Shown: positions 52,699 to 60,589 of the stretch, piece by piece
Layout: each line of letters opens with the position of its first letter
How positions within the stretch are numbered: position 1 is the stretch's first letter
DNA from: Pelagibacteraceae bacterium AG-333-C14
GTDB lineage: Bacteria; Pseudomonadota; Alphaproteobacteria; Pelagibacterales; AG-422-B15
Direction of reading: 5' to 3'
NCBI GenBank assembly: GCA_003282485.1
Contig: QBZD01000004.1
Location: 1-62,695, forward strand
DNA length: 62,695 nt
Notes under the pieces: generated by a model
The model's input: the letters and a program-made list of their open reading frames with translations, nothing else
Told to the model about the DNA's origin: nothing
Database searches by the model: none
Made by a program: the position numbers and the translations under genes

Positions 52699-54975
52699 AT
52701 GAAACTTTTGCCCGATTCATTAAGAATTTTTGCACTCAATCGTGTATTGGAGTTATCAGGTTTATTAATTGCTACTCTGTGCATTTTTGTTTTCATATCG
52801 GTCATAAGTCACTCACCTTTTGATCCAAGCATTAATAACTTAAATAGTTCTGAGGTAACAAATCTTGGTGGAAATGCCGGGGCGAACATTTCTGATCTTC
52901 TTCTTCAATTGTTCGGCTACTTTAGTTTATTAATTTGTCCTGTCTTGATCAGTTGGTCTTATAAAGTTTTCTTTACAAAAAAAATGAGGTTGTTTCCTCT
53001 TAATTTATTTTTGTTGCCATTAATGATTATTGTGGCATCAACTTTTTCAGAGTTAATGCATTTATCAAACCAAAATGGATTAATAGCTGATCAACTTGTA
53101 AATCTTTTAATAAATTCTGGCTTGATAGAAAGTAGCTATATTTTTTATAGCGTCATAATATTTTTATTTATTACCTTTTTACTTCTTTTCTATGGTGCAA
53201 TGGGTTTGAACACAAACGAGTGGAGTAATATTTATCTTTTTTTGGGAGCAGTATTTAAGTTTATTGCTACACCGGCTTCTAAGCTTGAATTTTTAAAAAA
53301 ATATTTCAATTTTAATTTTTTATTAAGAAGAAGGTTGAGTGATCAAATAATTAACAATCAAAAGCTTGAGCCAAAAATTAATTTTGATGAGATGCGAAAT
53401 AAGCCTGTCAGTAGTTTTATAAACAGAGAAGAGAAGGAGGCGTTAGTAGAGGAACAAAATGAAATATTTATTGATGACTTAAATTATCAAGCTCCTGGAA
53501 TTGATATTCTTACTCGACCCGATACTAAAACAGAAACATTAGCTAATCAGGAAGAGCTTAAAATTAACGCAGAAAAACTCAAAAATGTTCTTACCGATTT
53601 TAAAATTGAGGGGGAGATCATTAAAGTGTCCCCTGGTCCAATAGTTACTATGTATGAATTGCAGCCCGCACCAGGAATTAAAGCCTCTAAAATTATTTCT
53701 TTGTCAGATGATATTGCAAGAAATATGAGCGCCATGTCAGCTAGGGTGGCTATAATTCCAGGAAAAAATGTCATTGGCATAGAGATACCAAACTCAGATA
53801 AAAATCCTGTTTACTTAAGTGAATTATTTAAAAATGAAAAATTCGTTTCAAATGAAAAGAATTTAATTTTAGCTTTAGGGAAAGATATTAGCGGACATGC
53901 TGTATTTGCAAATCTTGAAAATATGCCACACCTGTTAATAGCGGGGACAACAGGTTCGGGTAAATCTGTTGGTATAAATGTTATGATTACTTCAATTTTA
54001 TACAAACACTCACCCGATGATTGCAAATTTATATTGATAGATCCAAAAATGCTTGAACTTTCTGTTTACGAAGGCGTGCCTCATTTAATTACTCCAGTTG
54101 TAACGGACCCCAAAAAAGCAATAACTGCGCTCAAGTGGGTTGTTAGAGAAATGGAGTCAAGATACAAAAAAATGTCTCTTCTAGGCGTAAGAAATATAGA
54201 AAATTATAATATCCGAATTGCTGACGCTATTAAAAAATCTGAAAAAATCATAAGATCTATTCAATCAGGTATTAATCCAGAAACAGGTCAACCAGAAACA
54301 AGAAGGATTGAAATCGAAAATAAAAAAATGCCTTTTATTGTTGTTGTTGTTGATGAAATGGCAGATTTAATGATGGTTGCTGGAAAAGAAATTGAACATA
54401 CAATCCAGCGATTGTCTCAGATGGCACGAGCAGCAGGAATACATTTAATTATGGCTACGCAAAGACCGAGTGTCGATGTAATCACTGGAACAATCAAAGC
54501 AAATTTTCCAAGTAGAATAAGTTTTCAAGTAAGTTCTAAATTTGACAGCCGAACCATTCTTGGAGAAGAGGGCGCTGAAAGGCTGCTTGGAAAAGGCGAT
54601 ATGTTAATGATGACTGCAGGAGGGCAAACAACACGAATTCATGGACCGTTTATATCCGATAATGAAATTGAAAATATTGTCAAATCACTGCAGAGACAAG
54701 GGCAACCTGAATATGATGACGAAATTACCAAAGAGGAGGAAGAAATTAATGACACTGATAATCTATCAGACAGTGATAAAGATGCATTGTTTAGTGACTC
54801 AATTGATATCATTTCAAGAGAAGGTAAGGCTTCTACAAGCTTGCTCCAACGTAAACTTCAAATTGGCTATAATCGTGCTGCAAGAATAATGGATCAATTA
54901 GAAGAACAAGGGTACATCAGCTCAGCTAATCATGTGGGCAAAAGAGAAATCAACTATGAAAAATTTACAAATTGA
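52699..54975 (+). CDS. ftsK: DNA translocase FtsK
   Basis: Septal DNA pump coordinating chromosome dimer resolution with division. 758 aa. Four N-terminal membrane helices (residues about 20-180), a short linker with an acidic patch (NREEKEALVEEQNEIF), then the motor: AGTTGSGKSVGINVMI (Walker A, near 420), VVVVDEMADLMMVAGKEIE (Walker B) and ATQRPSVDVITGTIKANFPSRISF. The gamma winged helix that reads KOPS is at the end (GKASTSLLQRKLQIGYNRAARIMDQLEEQGYIS). Overlaps lolA by 4 nt. Confidence 0.97.
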   Translation: MKLLPDSLRIFALNRVLELSGLLIATLCIFVFISVISHSPFDPSINNLNSSEVTNLGGNAGANISDLLLQLFGYFSLLICPVLISWSYKVFFTKKMRLFPLNLFLLPLMIIVASTFSELMHLSNQNGLIADQLVNLLINSGLIESSYIFYSVIIFLFITFLLLFYGAMGLNTNEWSNIYLFLGAVFKFIATPASKLEFLKKYFNFNFLLRRRLSDQIINNQKLEPKINFDEMRNKPVSSFINREEKEALVEEQNEIFIDDLNYQAPGIDILTRPDTKTETLANQEELKINAEKLKNVLTDFKIEGEIIKVSPGPIVTMYELQPAPGIKASKIISLSDDIARNMSAMSARVAIIPGKNVIGIEIPNSDKNPVYLSELFKNEKFVSNEKNLILALGKDISGHAVFANLENMPHLLIAGTTGSGKSVGINVMITSILYKHSPDDCKFILIDPKMLELSVYEGVPHLITPVVTDPKKAITALKWVVREMESRYKKMSLLGVRNIENYNIRIADAIKKSEKIIRSIQSGINPETGQPETRRIEIENKKMPFIVVVVDEMADLMMVAGKEIEHTIQRLSQMARAAGIHLIMATQRPSVDVITGTIKANFPSRISFQVSSKFDSRTILGEEGAERLLGKGDMLMMTAGGQTTRIHGPFISDNEIENIVKSLQRQGQPEYDDEITKEEEEINDTDNLSDSDKDALFSDSIDIISREGKASTSLLQRKLQIGYNRAARIMDQLEEQGYISSANHVGKREINYEKFTN

Positions 54976-55556
54976 TGCTCCGCATCTCGATTTTACTGAT
55001 TCTAGTTTTATTTCCGTGGCATATTTCTTTTGCTGAGACTGATTTAATTATTACTAAAATTCAAACTGGTTGGAATAATATACAGTCAATGTCTGGTGAA
55101 TTCTCACAGATAGATTCTGATGGCCACCTAGAGGATGGCAAATTTTACTTTTTAAAGCCATATCAATCTAAGTTTGTTTATACAAATAAAAACGAAGACA
55201 TTGTTACTAATGAAACCCTATTACGTATAGTTGATAAAAAAGGCTTTCAAATTGATAGTTATGCAATAGGAAGTAACCCTGTTAAAAAACTTCTTTCCAA
55301 TGACCTAGATATTGAACAGGAATTTAAGGTTGATTATGCAATTGAAAACGAATTCAACTATGAAGTTCAAGCGGGCGTTAAAAATGATAGCACTTTAAGT
55401 CGAGTGATTCTTACTTTCAATAAAGATACTATGGCGCTTGAAAAATGGGAGATTTTTGATGAATTAGATAATAAAACTGTTTTAGAGTTTACAAAGACCA
55501 AAAAGAATATATTTATAAGCCAAAATTTATTCGTAGTTAGATATAGAATTAACTAA
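54972..55556 (+). CDS. lolA: Outer-membrane lipoprotein carrier LolA
   Basis: Periplasmic chaperone shuttling lipoproteins from LolCDE to the outer membrane. 194 aa with a signal peptide (LLILVLFPWHISFA). IQSMSGEFSQIDSDGHLEDGKFYFLKPYQSKFVY, ILRIVD-like LLRIVDKKGFQIDSYAIGSNPVKKLL and DELDNKTVLEFTKTKKN match the LolA family. The ftsK-lolA gene order is widespread in proteobacteria and supports the call. No LolB is seen here, as usual in alphaproteobacteria. Confidence 0.9.
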   Translation: MMLRISILLILVLFPWHISFAETDLIITKIQTGWNNIQSMSGEFSQIDSDGHLEDGKFYFLKPYQSKFVYTNKNEDIVTNETLLRIVDKKGFQIDSYAIGSNPVKKLLSNDLDIEQEFKVDYAIENEFNYEVQAGVKNDSTLSRVILTFNKDTMALEKWEIFDELDNKTVLEFTKTKKNIFISQNLFVVRYRIN

Positions 55557-55597
55557 TTACAGGCAGGTTGAAAATAAAAGTTTTCATTATTTAATTT

Positions 55598-56956
55598 ATG
55601 ACGGTTAGTTCCATTAGTGAACTCAAGCATTGGCTTGAGTCCAATAAAATATCAGAAGTAGAATGTATTTTCCCAGATATGGCAGGTTCATCTAAAGGCA
55701 AGATTTTGCCTGTAGAAAGATTTATCAAATCATTTGAGGAACAAAGCTTAAGGCTGGCCGATTCTGTTTTTGGACAGACAGTATCAGGTAAGTGGGTTTA
55801 TGAAAGTGAAGTTATTGATTACGTTGAGGAAGATCTTTTCATGGCGCCGGATCTTTCAACAATAAGAAAAATTCCATGGAATAAAGAGCCAACTGCGCAA
55901 ATAATATGTGATCTCAACTATCCAACAGGTGAACCATCTAAATTGGCACCGCGACAAGTTTTAAAAAATATTATTAGGCAATTGAGCGATGAACACCTTC
56001 AAGCAGTGGTTGCACCAGAACTAGAATTCTATCTTTGTGAGCAAAATTTAGATCCTGATTTGCCATTAAAAACCCCGATTGGAAAATCTGGAAGAAGAGA
56101 AACTGGAAGTAGAGTTTTTGGCATTGATGCCGTTAATGAATTTGATAAATTAACAGACGATATTTATGATTACTGTGAATTAATGAATATCGGAGTTGAC
56201 ACTCTGGTACATGAGTCAGGACCTTCACAGATAGAAATCAATTTGAATCATGGTGACCCTTTAGCATTAGCAGACCAAGCCTTTATGTTCAAAAGAGCCG
56301 TTAGACAAGTTGCTTTAAAACATAACATTCATGCAACTTTTATGGCTAAACCGTATCAAGGTCAGCCAGGCAGCTCGATGCACATTCATCAAAACTTAGT
56401 TTCAGCAAAGACGGGCGCAAATTTGTTTTCTGATAAAGAAGGAAATAATTCAAAAGAGTTTTTTCATTTTATTGGAGGTTTACAAACATATTTGCCAGAT
56501 GCCATGCTTTTGTTTGCACCTTACGTTAATTCATATAGAAGATTTGTAATTGATGCTTCAGCCCCAATCAATACCCACTGGGGGATTGAAAATAGAACTG
56601 TAGCTTTTAGGGTTCCAACTTCCCAAAATACATCGCGTCGAGTAGAAAATAGAATACCAGGCTCAGATACAAACCCTTACCTTGCTATTGCAGCATCGTT
56701 AGCATGTGGGCTACTTGGTCTAAAGGAGAAGATAGAACCTGAAAAACCTATTGCTGGAGACGCTTTTGAACGAAGGCATAACATTCCAAAATATCTCCCC
56801 GATGCCCTTAAAAGACTCAAGGTGAGTAATGAGTTGTCTGATAGCTTAGGTAAAGAGTTTGTTACTTTATATACAGAGATCAAGCAAACCGAACATGATG
56901 CTTACCAAAATGTGATTAGTGCTTGGGAAAGAGAACATCTTCTTTTAAACGTATAG
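55598..56956 (+). CDS. Glutamine synthetase family protein (PuuA/GlnT-like)
   Basis: 452 aa, glutamine synthetase fold, N-terminal beta-grasp (VECIFPDMAGSSKGKILP) and catalytic domain. VVAPELEFYL holds metal-binding Glu residues, ESGPSQIEINLNHGDPL follows, GSSMHIHQNL holds the metal His, and NRTVAFRVP plus ENRIPGSDTNPYLAIAA the ATP/ammonium region. The pattern is that of gamma-glutamylpolyamine/ethanolamide synthetases rather than GlnA: no adenylylation-loop Tyr context is evident. Likely ligates glutamate to an amine for catabolism; the amine is unknown. Confidence 0.88.
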   Translation: MTVSSISELKHWLESNKISEVECIFPDMAGSSKGKILPVERFIKSFEEQSLRLADSVFGQTVSGKWVYESEVIDYVEEDLFMAPDLSTIRKIPWNKEPTAQIICDLNYPTGEPSKLAPRQVLKNIIRQLSDEHLQAVVAPELEFYLCEQNLDPDLPLKTPIGKSGRRETGSRVFGIDAVNEFDKLTDDIYDYCELMNIGVDTLVHESGPSQIEINLNHGDPLALADQAFMFKRAVRQVALKHNIHATFMAKPYQGQPGSSMHIHQNLVSAKTGANLFSDKEGNNSKEFFHFIGGLQTYLPDAMLLFAPYVNSYRRFVIDASAPINTHWGIENRTVAFRVPTSQNTSRRVENRIPGSDTNPYLAIAASLACGLLGLKEKIEPEKPIAGDAFERRHNIPKYLPDALKRLKVSNELSDSLGKEFVTLYTEIKQTEHDAYQNVISAWEREHLLLNV

Positions 56957-56959
56957 ATC

Positions 56960-57619
56960 TTATAAAATTTCTTTATTTATATAGTACCCTTTTTTTTCCT
57001 CAAACATAATCAGATCTTTTATATTAAGTTTTGAGTCTATTTTTTTCCTTAGGGCATATATATGTGTTTCCAAAGTATGGGTATCAATGCTGTCTCCATA
57101 GCTCCATACTTTATTCAGAAGGTCTTTCTTTGTAATATAGGGATCAGAATTTTCCATTAAACAAGTAAAAATTTGACCTTCTTTTTCCGTGAATCTTAAA
57201 AACGTAGATTGATTGATCAGTTTTCTTGTCGATGGATCATAAGAGAAGTTTCTATATTTAATTATTCTTTTGCTATGAATATTTATTTGAATTAAACAAT
57301 TTTCTATTCTTTGATAAATATCACTCATTTTAAATGGTATATTTATATTTATAACTTCTGATGGAATTTTGAAGTTACTGCTTGTTTGATTTGGCTCATT
57401 GACTAAAAAAATACTATCAAGTTTAATATCTTGGTTTACTATTTTTATTAAGGAAGAGTTATCTGATACCAAAATATTAAAGTTATTTTTTTTAATTTTC
57501 TCTAGGGTAAAATTTTGAAAACAAAATAATTTAGACGCTTTTGCACTTCTTGTGACCTCAGTAAATATATTATTGAGGCAAGGATTTTCGAAAATAAATG
57601 GAATTGTACTTTTGCCCAT
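56960..57619 (-). CDS. OmpR/PhoB-type winged-helix regulator with degenerate receiver
   Basis: 219 aa. The C-terminal half (about 120-215) is a Trans_reg_C winged helix: FRFTEKEGQIFTCLMENSDPYITKKDLLNKVW then IDTHTLETHIYALRKKI and the wing FEEKKGYYIN. The N-terminal 110 residues take the place of a receiver domain but show no clear Asp-Asp pocket or phosphoacceptor (NPCLNNIF, NFNILVSDNSSL, DSIFLVNEP). It is therefore probably not controlled by a standard histidine kinase. It is divergent from the L,D-transpeptidase and may regulate it. Confidence 0.8.
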   Translation of the reverse strand: MGKSTIPFIFENPCLNNIFTEVTRSAKASKLFCFQNFTLEKIKKNNFNILVSDNSSLIKIVNQDIKLDSIFLVNEPNQTSSNFKIPSEVININIPFKMSDIYQRIENCLIQINIHSKRIIKYRNFSYDPSTRKLINQSTFLRFTEKEGQIFTCLMENSDPYITKKDLLNKVWSYGDSIDTHTLETHIYALRKKIDSKLNIKDLIMFEEKKGYYINKEIL

Positions 57620-57644
57620 AGAAATACTACTTATAATACCATCT

Positions 57645-58139
57645 ATGAAGTTATTGGTAAAAAAAAATCATTTATTTGTTAAAGGGGAGCAATTACAGTG
57701 CGCGATAGGTCTTAATGGGTTAACTGAGAACAAGCGGGAAGGTGATTTATCGACTCCAATAGGAACTTTTCATTTTAATAAAATTTATTATAGAGCCGAC
57801 AGATTAAACAATATGAAATTTATTATTGATTCCGCAGTTATTAACAAAAATGATGGATGGTGCGATGATCAAAAAAGTGAATTATACAATCGGTACATTC
57901 AATTTCCGTTTCAGGAAAGTGCTGAGCGTTTATATAGAGATGATCATATCTATGATATTATATGCGTCTTAGACTATAATACATCTCCAATCATACCCGG
58001 GCTCGGAAGTGCCATTTTCTTACACGTCGCCAAATCTGGTTTCTTAGGGACAGAGGGATGTGTTGCGATAGAAAGAGAGGCATTAATTGAAATTGCAACT
58101 AATCTTACTGCCGACTCAACAATTGTAATTGAAAATTAA
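57645..58139 (+). CDS. L,D-transpeptidase (YkuD) family protein
   Basis: 164 aa from the ATG at 57645; an upstream ATG at 57552 would overlap the divergent regulator by 68 nt. It is a YkuD catalytic domain: CAIGLNGLTENKREGDLSTPIGTFHF near the start, and IFLHVAKSGFLGTEGCVAI with His127 and the nucleophile Cys139. No signal peptide is visible from this start, unusual for a periplasmic peptidoglycan enzyme; this alphaproteobacterial subgroup is often annotated without one. Convergent with the YggS gene, sharing a 4-nt TTAA. Confidence 0.82.
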   Translation: MKLLVKKNHLFVKGEQLQCAIGLNGLTENKREGDLSTPIGTFHFNKIYYRADRLNNMKFIIDSAVINKNDGWCDDQKSELYNRYIQFPFQESAERLYRDDHIYDIICVLDYNTSPIIPGLGSAIFLHVAKSGFLGTEGCVAIEREALIEIATNLTADSTIVIEN

Positions 58140-58783
58140 TTTCTCTCTCCAAATATTTTTGTCCCAACACGAATATGGGTAGCACCACATTCTAATGCTG
58201 TTTCAAAATCATTGGACATACCCATGCTCAGTGATGATAGATTAAAATTCTTAGCTATATCACGTAAAGTCAAAAAATGTTTTTTGGGGTCTTCATTAAG
58301 TGGAGGTATACACATTAACCCTAAAATATCTAAGCTATAGTTTTCCAAACACTCGGTAATAAATTTATTGGCTTCTGAGAGCATTACGCCTGATTTTTGT
58401 GGCTCATTGCCTGTATTAATCTGTATAAAATATTTTCTACTAACATTCTTAAGTTTCTCGATTTCTGCAAGTAACTTTACTACTTTCATTCGATCAATAG
58501 AGTGAATAACATTACAATTTTCATGAATCGATCCAACTTTTCTACTTTGAATATTTCCAATATAATGCAATTGGATATTTGGATTTAATTTTTTTAAGTC
58601 TGGCCACTTACGCTCTATTTCTTGAATTTGATTTTCACCAAATGAAAGGTGTCCTTGATTAAAAACTTTTATAATATCTTCAGGAAGCTTTTTTTTGCTG
58701 ACCCCAATCAACTCAATTTCTTCAATATCACGCCCAGCTTCTAATACTGCTTTATTAAACTCTGCTAAAAAATTCTCATACAT
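58136..58783 (-). CDS. yggS: YggS-family pyridoxal phosphate homeostasis protein
   Basis: 215 aa PLP-binding TIM-barrel protein of the YggS/PROSC family, which buffers PLP and affects amino acid pools. ELIGVSKKKLPEDIIKVFNQGHLSFGENQIQEIERKW holds the PLP lysine (VSKK). LHYIGNIQSRKV, HSIDRMKVVKLLAE, QINTGNEPQKSG, GLMCIPP, SMGMSNDFETALECGATHIRVGTKIFGER are all family blocks. The window shows it alone between the convergent transpeptidase and the porin. Confidence 0.94.
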   Translation of the reverse strand: MYENFLAEFNKAVLEAGRDIEEIELIGVSKKKLPEDIIKVFNQGHLSFGENQIQEIERKWPDLKKLNPNIQLHYIGNIQSRKVGSIHENCNVIHSIDRMKVVKLLAEIEKLKNVSRKYFIQINTGNEPQKSGVMLSEANKFITECLENYSLDILGLMCIPPLNEDPKKHFLTLRDIAKNFNLSSLSMGMSNDFETALECGATHIRVGTKIFGERN

Positions 58784-58798
58784 AATTGTAGTCTATAC

Positions 58799-58834
58799 AT
58801 AAAAAAACACCCTACACAATAAATGCGTAGGGTG
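58799..58834 (-). terminator. Intrinsic terminator of the porin gene
   Basis: On the minus strand CACCCTAC, a loop of 11 nt, and GTAGGGTG (8-bp GC-rich stem) are followed by a run of seven T. It lies about 30 nt after the porin stop. It is one of only two textbook terminators in the window. Confidence 0.88.
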
Positions 58835-58864
58835 CTTAATAGTTTAAAGTTAAATTAATTTAAC

Positions 58865-59782
58865 TTAGAAACCAATTGAGTAAGCAAGTATGTGTGTATC
58901 ACTGTCACCAGTAGTACCACCAGCTGTGTCTTGCTCTATATACTCGTATGAGAACGATGCAGCTCCCATGTTTTTAATCGCTGATAAAGTCATGTAGTCA
59001 ATGTCATTACCAGTTGAGTCATGCGCACCAAACTGAGCGCCGACATACATTCCCATTACAGATGTACCAACACCGTACTGAGTTTCCTCAGAACTTGCTG
59101 AATCATCAGAATCATAGAATGCATAACCTAGGTCTAGACCCGCGATTGAGTAACCAAGAGCATACATAGAAGATGTTCTGTCAACATTTGAACTTCCTGT
59201 AAGATAACCAACTCCACCTTGGTCGTAGTCAATATCAGCAAAACCTGCTTTTAAAGTCACGCCCATGATTGATCCAGTAACACCCATTGAGTTAGTTCTA
59301 TTGACGTCTTCCGCAGAAGCTGTACCAACAGAAGCTTGAATTGTAAAGCCGTTGATTGAAGGAGATACATATCTCACTGAGTTATTTGATTGAGCATCAC
59401 CATCTAGGTATGTTGTTGTGTTATACGCGTTTGAACACCAGAACATACTGAAACATGCAGTTGATGTGTCAACTTTATCTAAAGCTGAATCACCTCTGCC
59501 ATCACCACTGAAATTGATTGAACCCATTCCAGTATCGATTGTTACTAGAGTTTGTAATGTGTCTTTAATGTTCATTGATACAGCCAAACCCATTCCATTG
59601 TCTAATGAGTCTGTATAAGATACTGTAACAGTTTCTGATGTATGATAGTTAGTAACACCACCACCATCACTATCGGCAAAAGCACCAAGCACATATCCGC
59701 TTACAGACATTTCTGCTTGAGCTACACCAGCAGACATCAAAGATGCCAATGCAGTTGCGCCTAAGATTTTTGATCTATTCAT
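58865..59782 (-). CDS. Outer-membrane porin
   Basis: 305 aa. Signal peptide NRSKILGATALASLMSAGVAQA, then EMSVSGYVLGAFADSDGGG. The body is Gly/Ser/Thr/Asp-rich with alternating beta strands, for example LDNGMGLAVSMNIKD, NSVRYVSPSINGFTIQASVG, GVTLKAGFADIDYDQGG, and SMYALGYSIAGLDLGYAFYDSD. It ends in Phe (HILAYSIGF). This is the Gram-negative porin pattern seen in alphaproteobacteria. It has its own long upstream region and terminator, which suggests strong monocistronic expression. Two cysteines (ACFSMFWCSN) in one loop are notable. Confidence 0.9.
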   Translation of the reverse strand: MNRSKILGATALASLMSAGVAQAEMSVSGYVLGAFADSDGGGVTNYHTSETVTVSYTDSLDNGMGLAVSMNIKDTLQTLVTIDTGMGSINFSGDGRGDSALDKVDTSTACFSMFWCSNAYNTTTYLDGDAQSNNSVRYVSPSINGFTIQASVGTASAEDVNRTNSMGVTGSIMGVTLKAGFADIDYDQGGVGYLTGSSNVDRTSSMYALGYSIAGLDLGYAFYDSDDSASSEETQYGVGTSVMGMYVGAQFGAHDSTGNDIDYMTLSAIKNMGAASFSYEYIEQDTAGGTTGDSDTHILAYSIGF

Positions 59783-60022
59783 AAATTTTTTCCTTTCATT
59801 ATGCAGTTGATCATAGTTAAATTTAACTAGGACGGAATATACAAGAAAACAGCTAAAAAATTAATAATTTTGTATAAATGACACAATTTTTATTTTCATG
59901 TGTTGTAAATATATCACATCATTAAATTACAAAAAATTGCAGTTTTACGATAAAATTTGATGTATTAATCTTTTTTGCTATATTTATTTTATTATTTTTT
60001 AACATTTGCGCCTTGTATCAAC
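59783..60022. other. AT-rich spacer between the divergent porin and DUF3576 genes
   Basis: 240 nt, the longest gene-free stretch in the window. It should hold the promoters of both genes. It is very AT-rich with runs of A and T. I see no convincing hairpin, operator or RNA gene. Confidence 0.4.
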
Positions 60023-60568
60023 ATGAACATAATTAAACAAAAAAAACGCTTTTTTTTTGCTTTTTTGATCGCTTCATTGCTCTTTCAGGCCTGCAGTCAA
60101 GTAGATGTTGTTCCAAATAAAACAACTCATGAAGATATCGTTAAGGATAATATGAAGCCAGGCCAGGCCAAATGGACAACTATTTTTGATGATGACAGAG
60201 GCATATCTTTAAGAGATATGGTTTTGGGCGATGATGCCAAAAGCTTGGAAATGACTGTTGATAGTCTCACATTTAATGTGGTTTTAGATAAATTAAGTTT
60301 CATGCCATTAGCCTCAGTTGATTCAGCTTCTGGAATAGTAATTACCGATTGGTACGCTGTTGAGGAAAATGAATTAAGAATAAAAATTAACGTCAGGTTA
60401 TTAGATAGCGAGTTAACTGACAATTCTATTTCTGTACAAATGTTTACACAAAGATTTGATGGTTCAAAATGGGTCGATCAGGGTTTAGATACAGAAAAAG
60501 CAAATAAAATAAAAGAGAGCATTTTAAGTGAAGCCCGTTCACTTAAAACCGCGATCGACTTATCATAA
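60023..60568 (+). CDS. DUF3576 probable lipoprotein
   Basis: 181 aa from the ATG at 60023 (an upstream ATG at 59975 adds 16 residues before the signal). The signal peptide RFFFAFLIASLLFQACSQ ends in a possible lipobox LFQAC. DUF3576 segments are ISLRDMVLGDD, TLDFMP-like LDKLSFMPLASVDSASGIVITDWYA, and ELRIKINVRLLDSELTDNSISVQMFTQR. It lies 21 nt upstream of leuS, the regular alphaproteobacterial position of this family, next to outer-membrane biogenesis genes. Function unknown. Confidence 0.85.
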   Translation: MNIIKQKKRFFFAFLIASLLFQACSQVDVVPNKTTHEDIVKDNMKPGQAKWTTIFDDDRGISLRDMVLGDDAKSLEMTVDSLTFNVVLDKLSFMPLASVDSASGIVITDWYAVEENELRIKINVRLLDSELTDNSISVQMFTQRFDGSKWVDQGLDTEKANKIKESILSEARSLKTAIDLS

Positions 60569-60589
60569 TAAATAACTTATTTTATTTTA

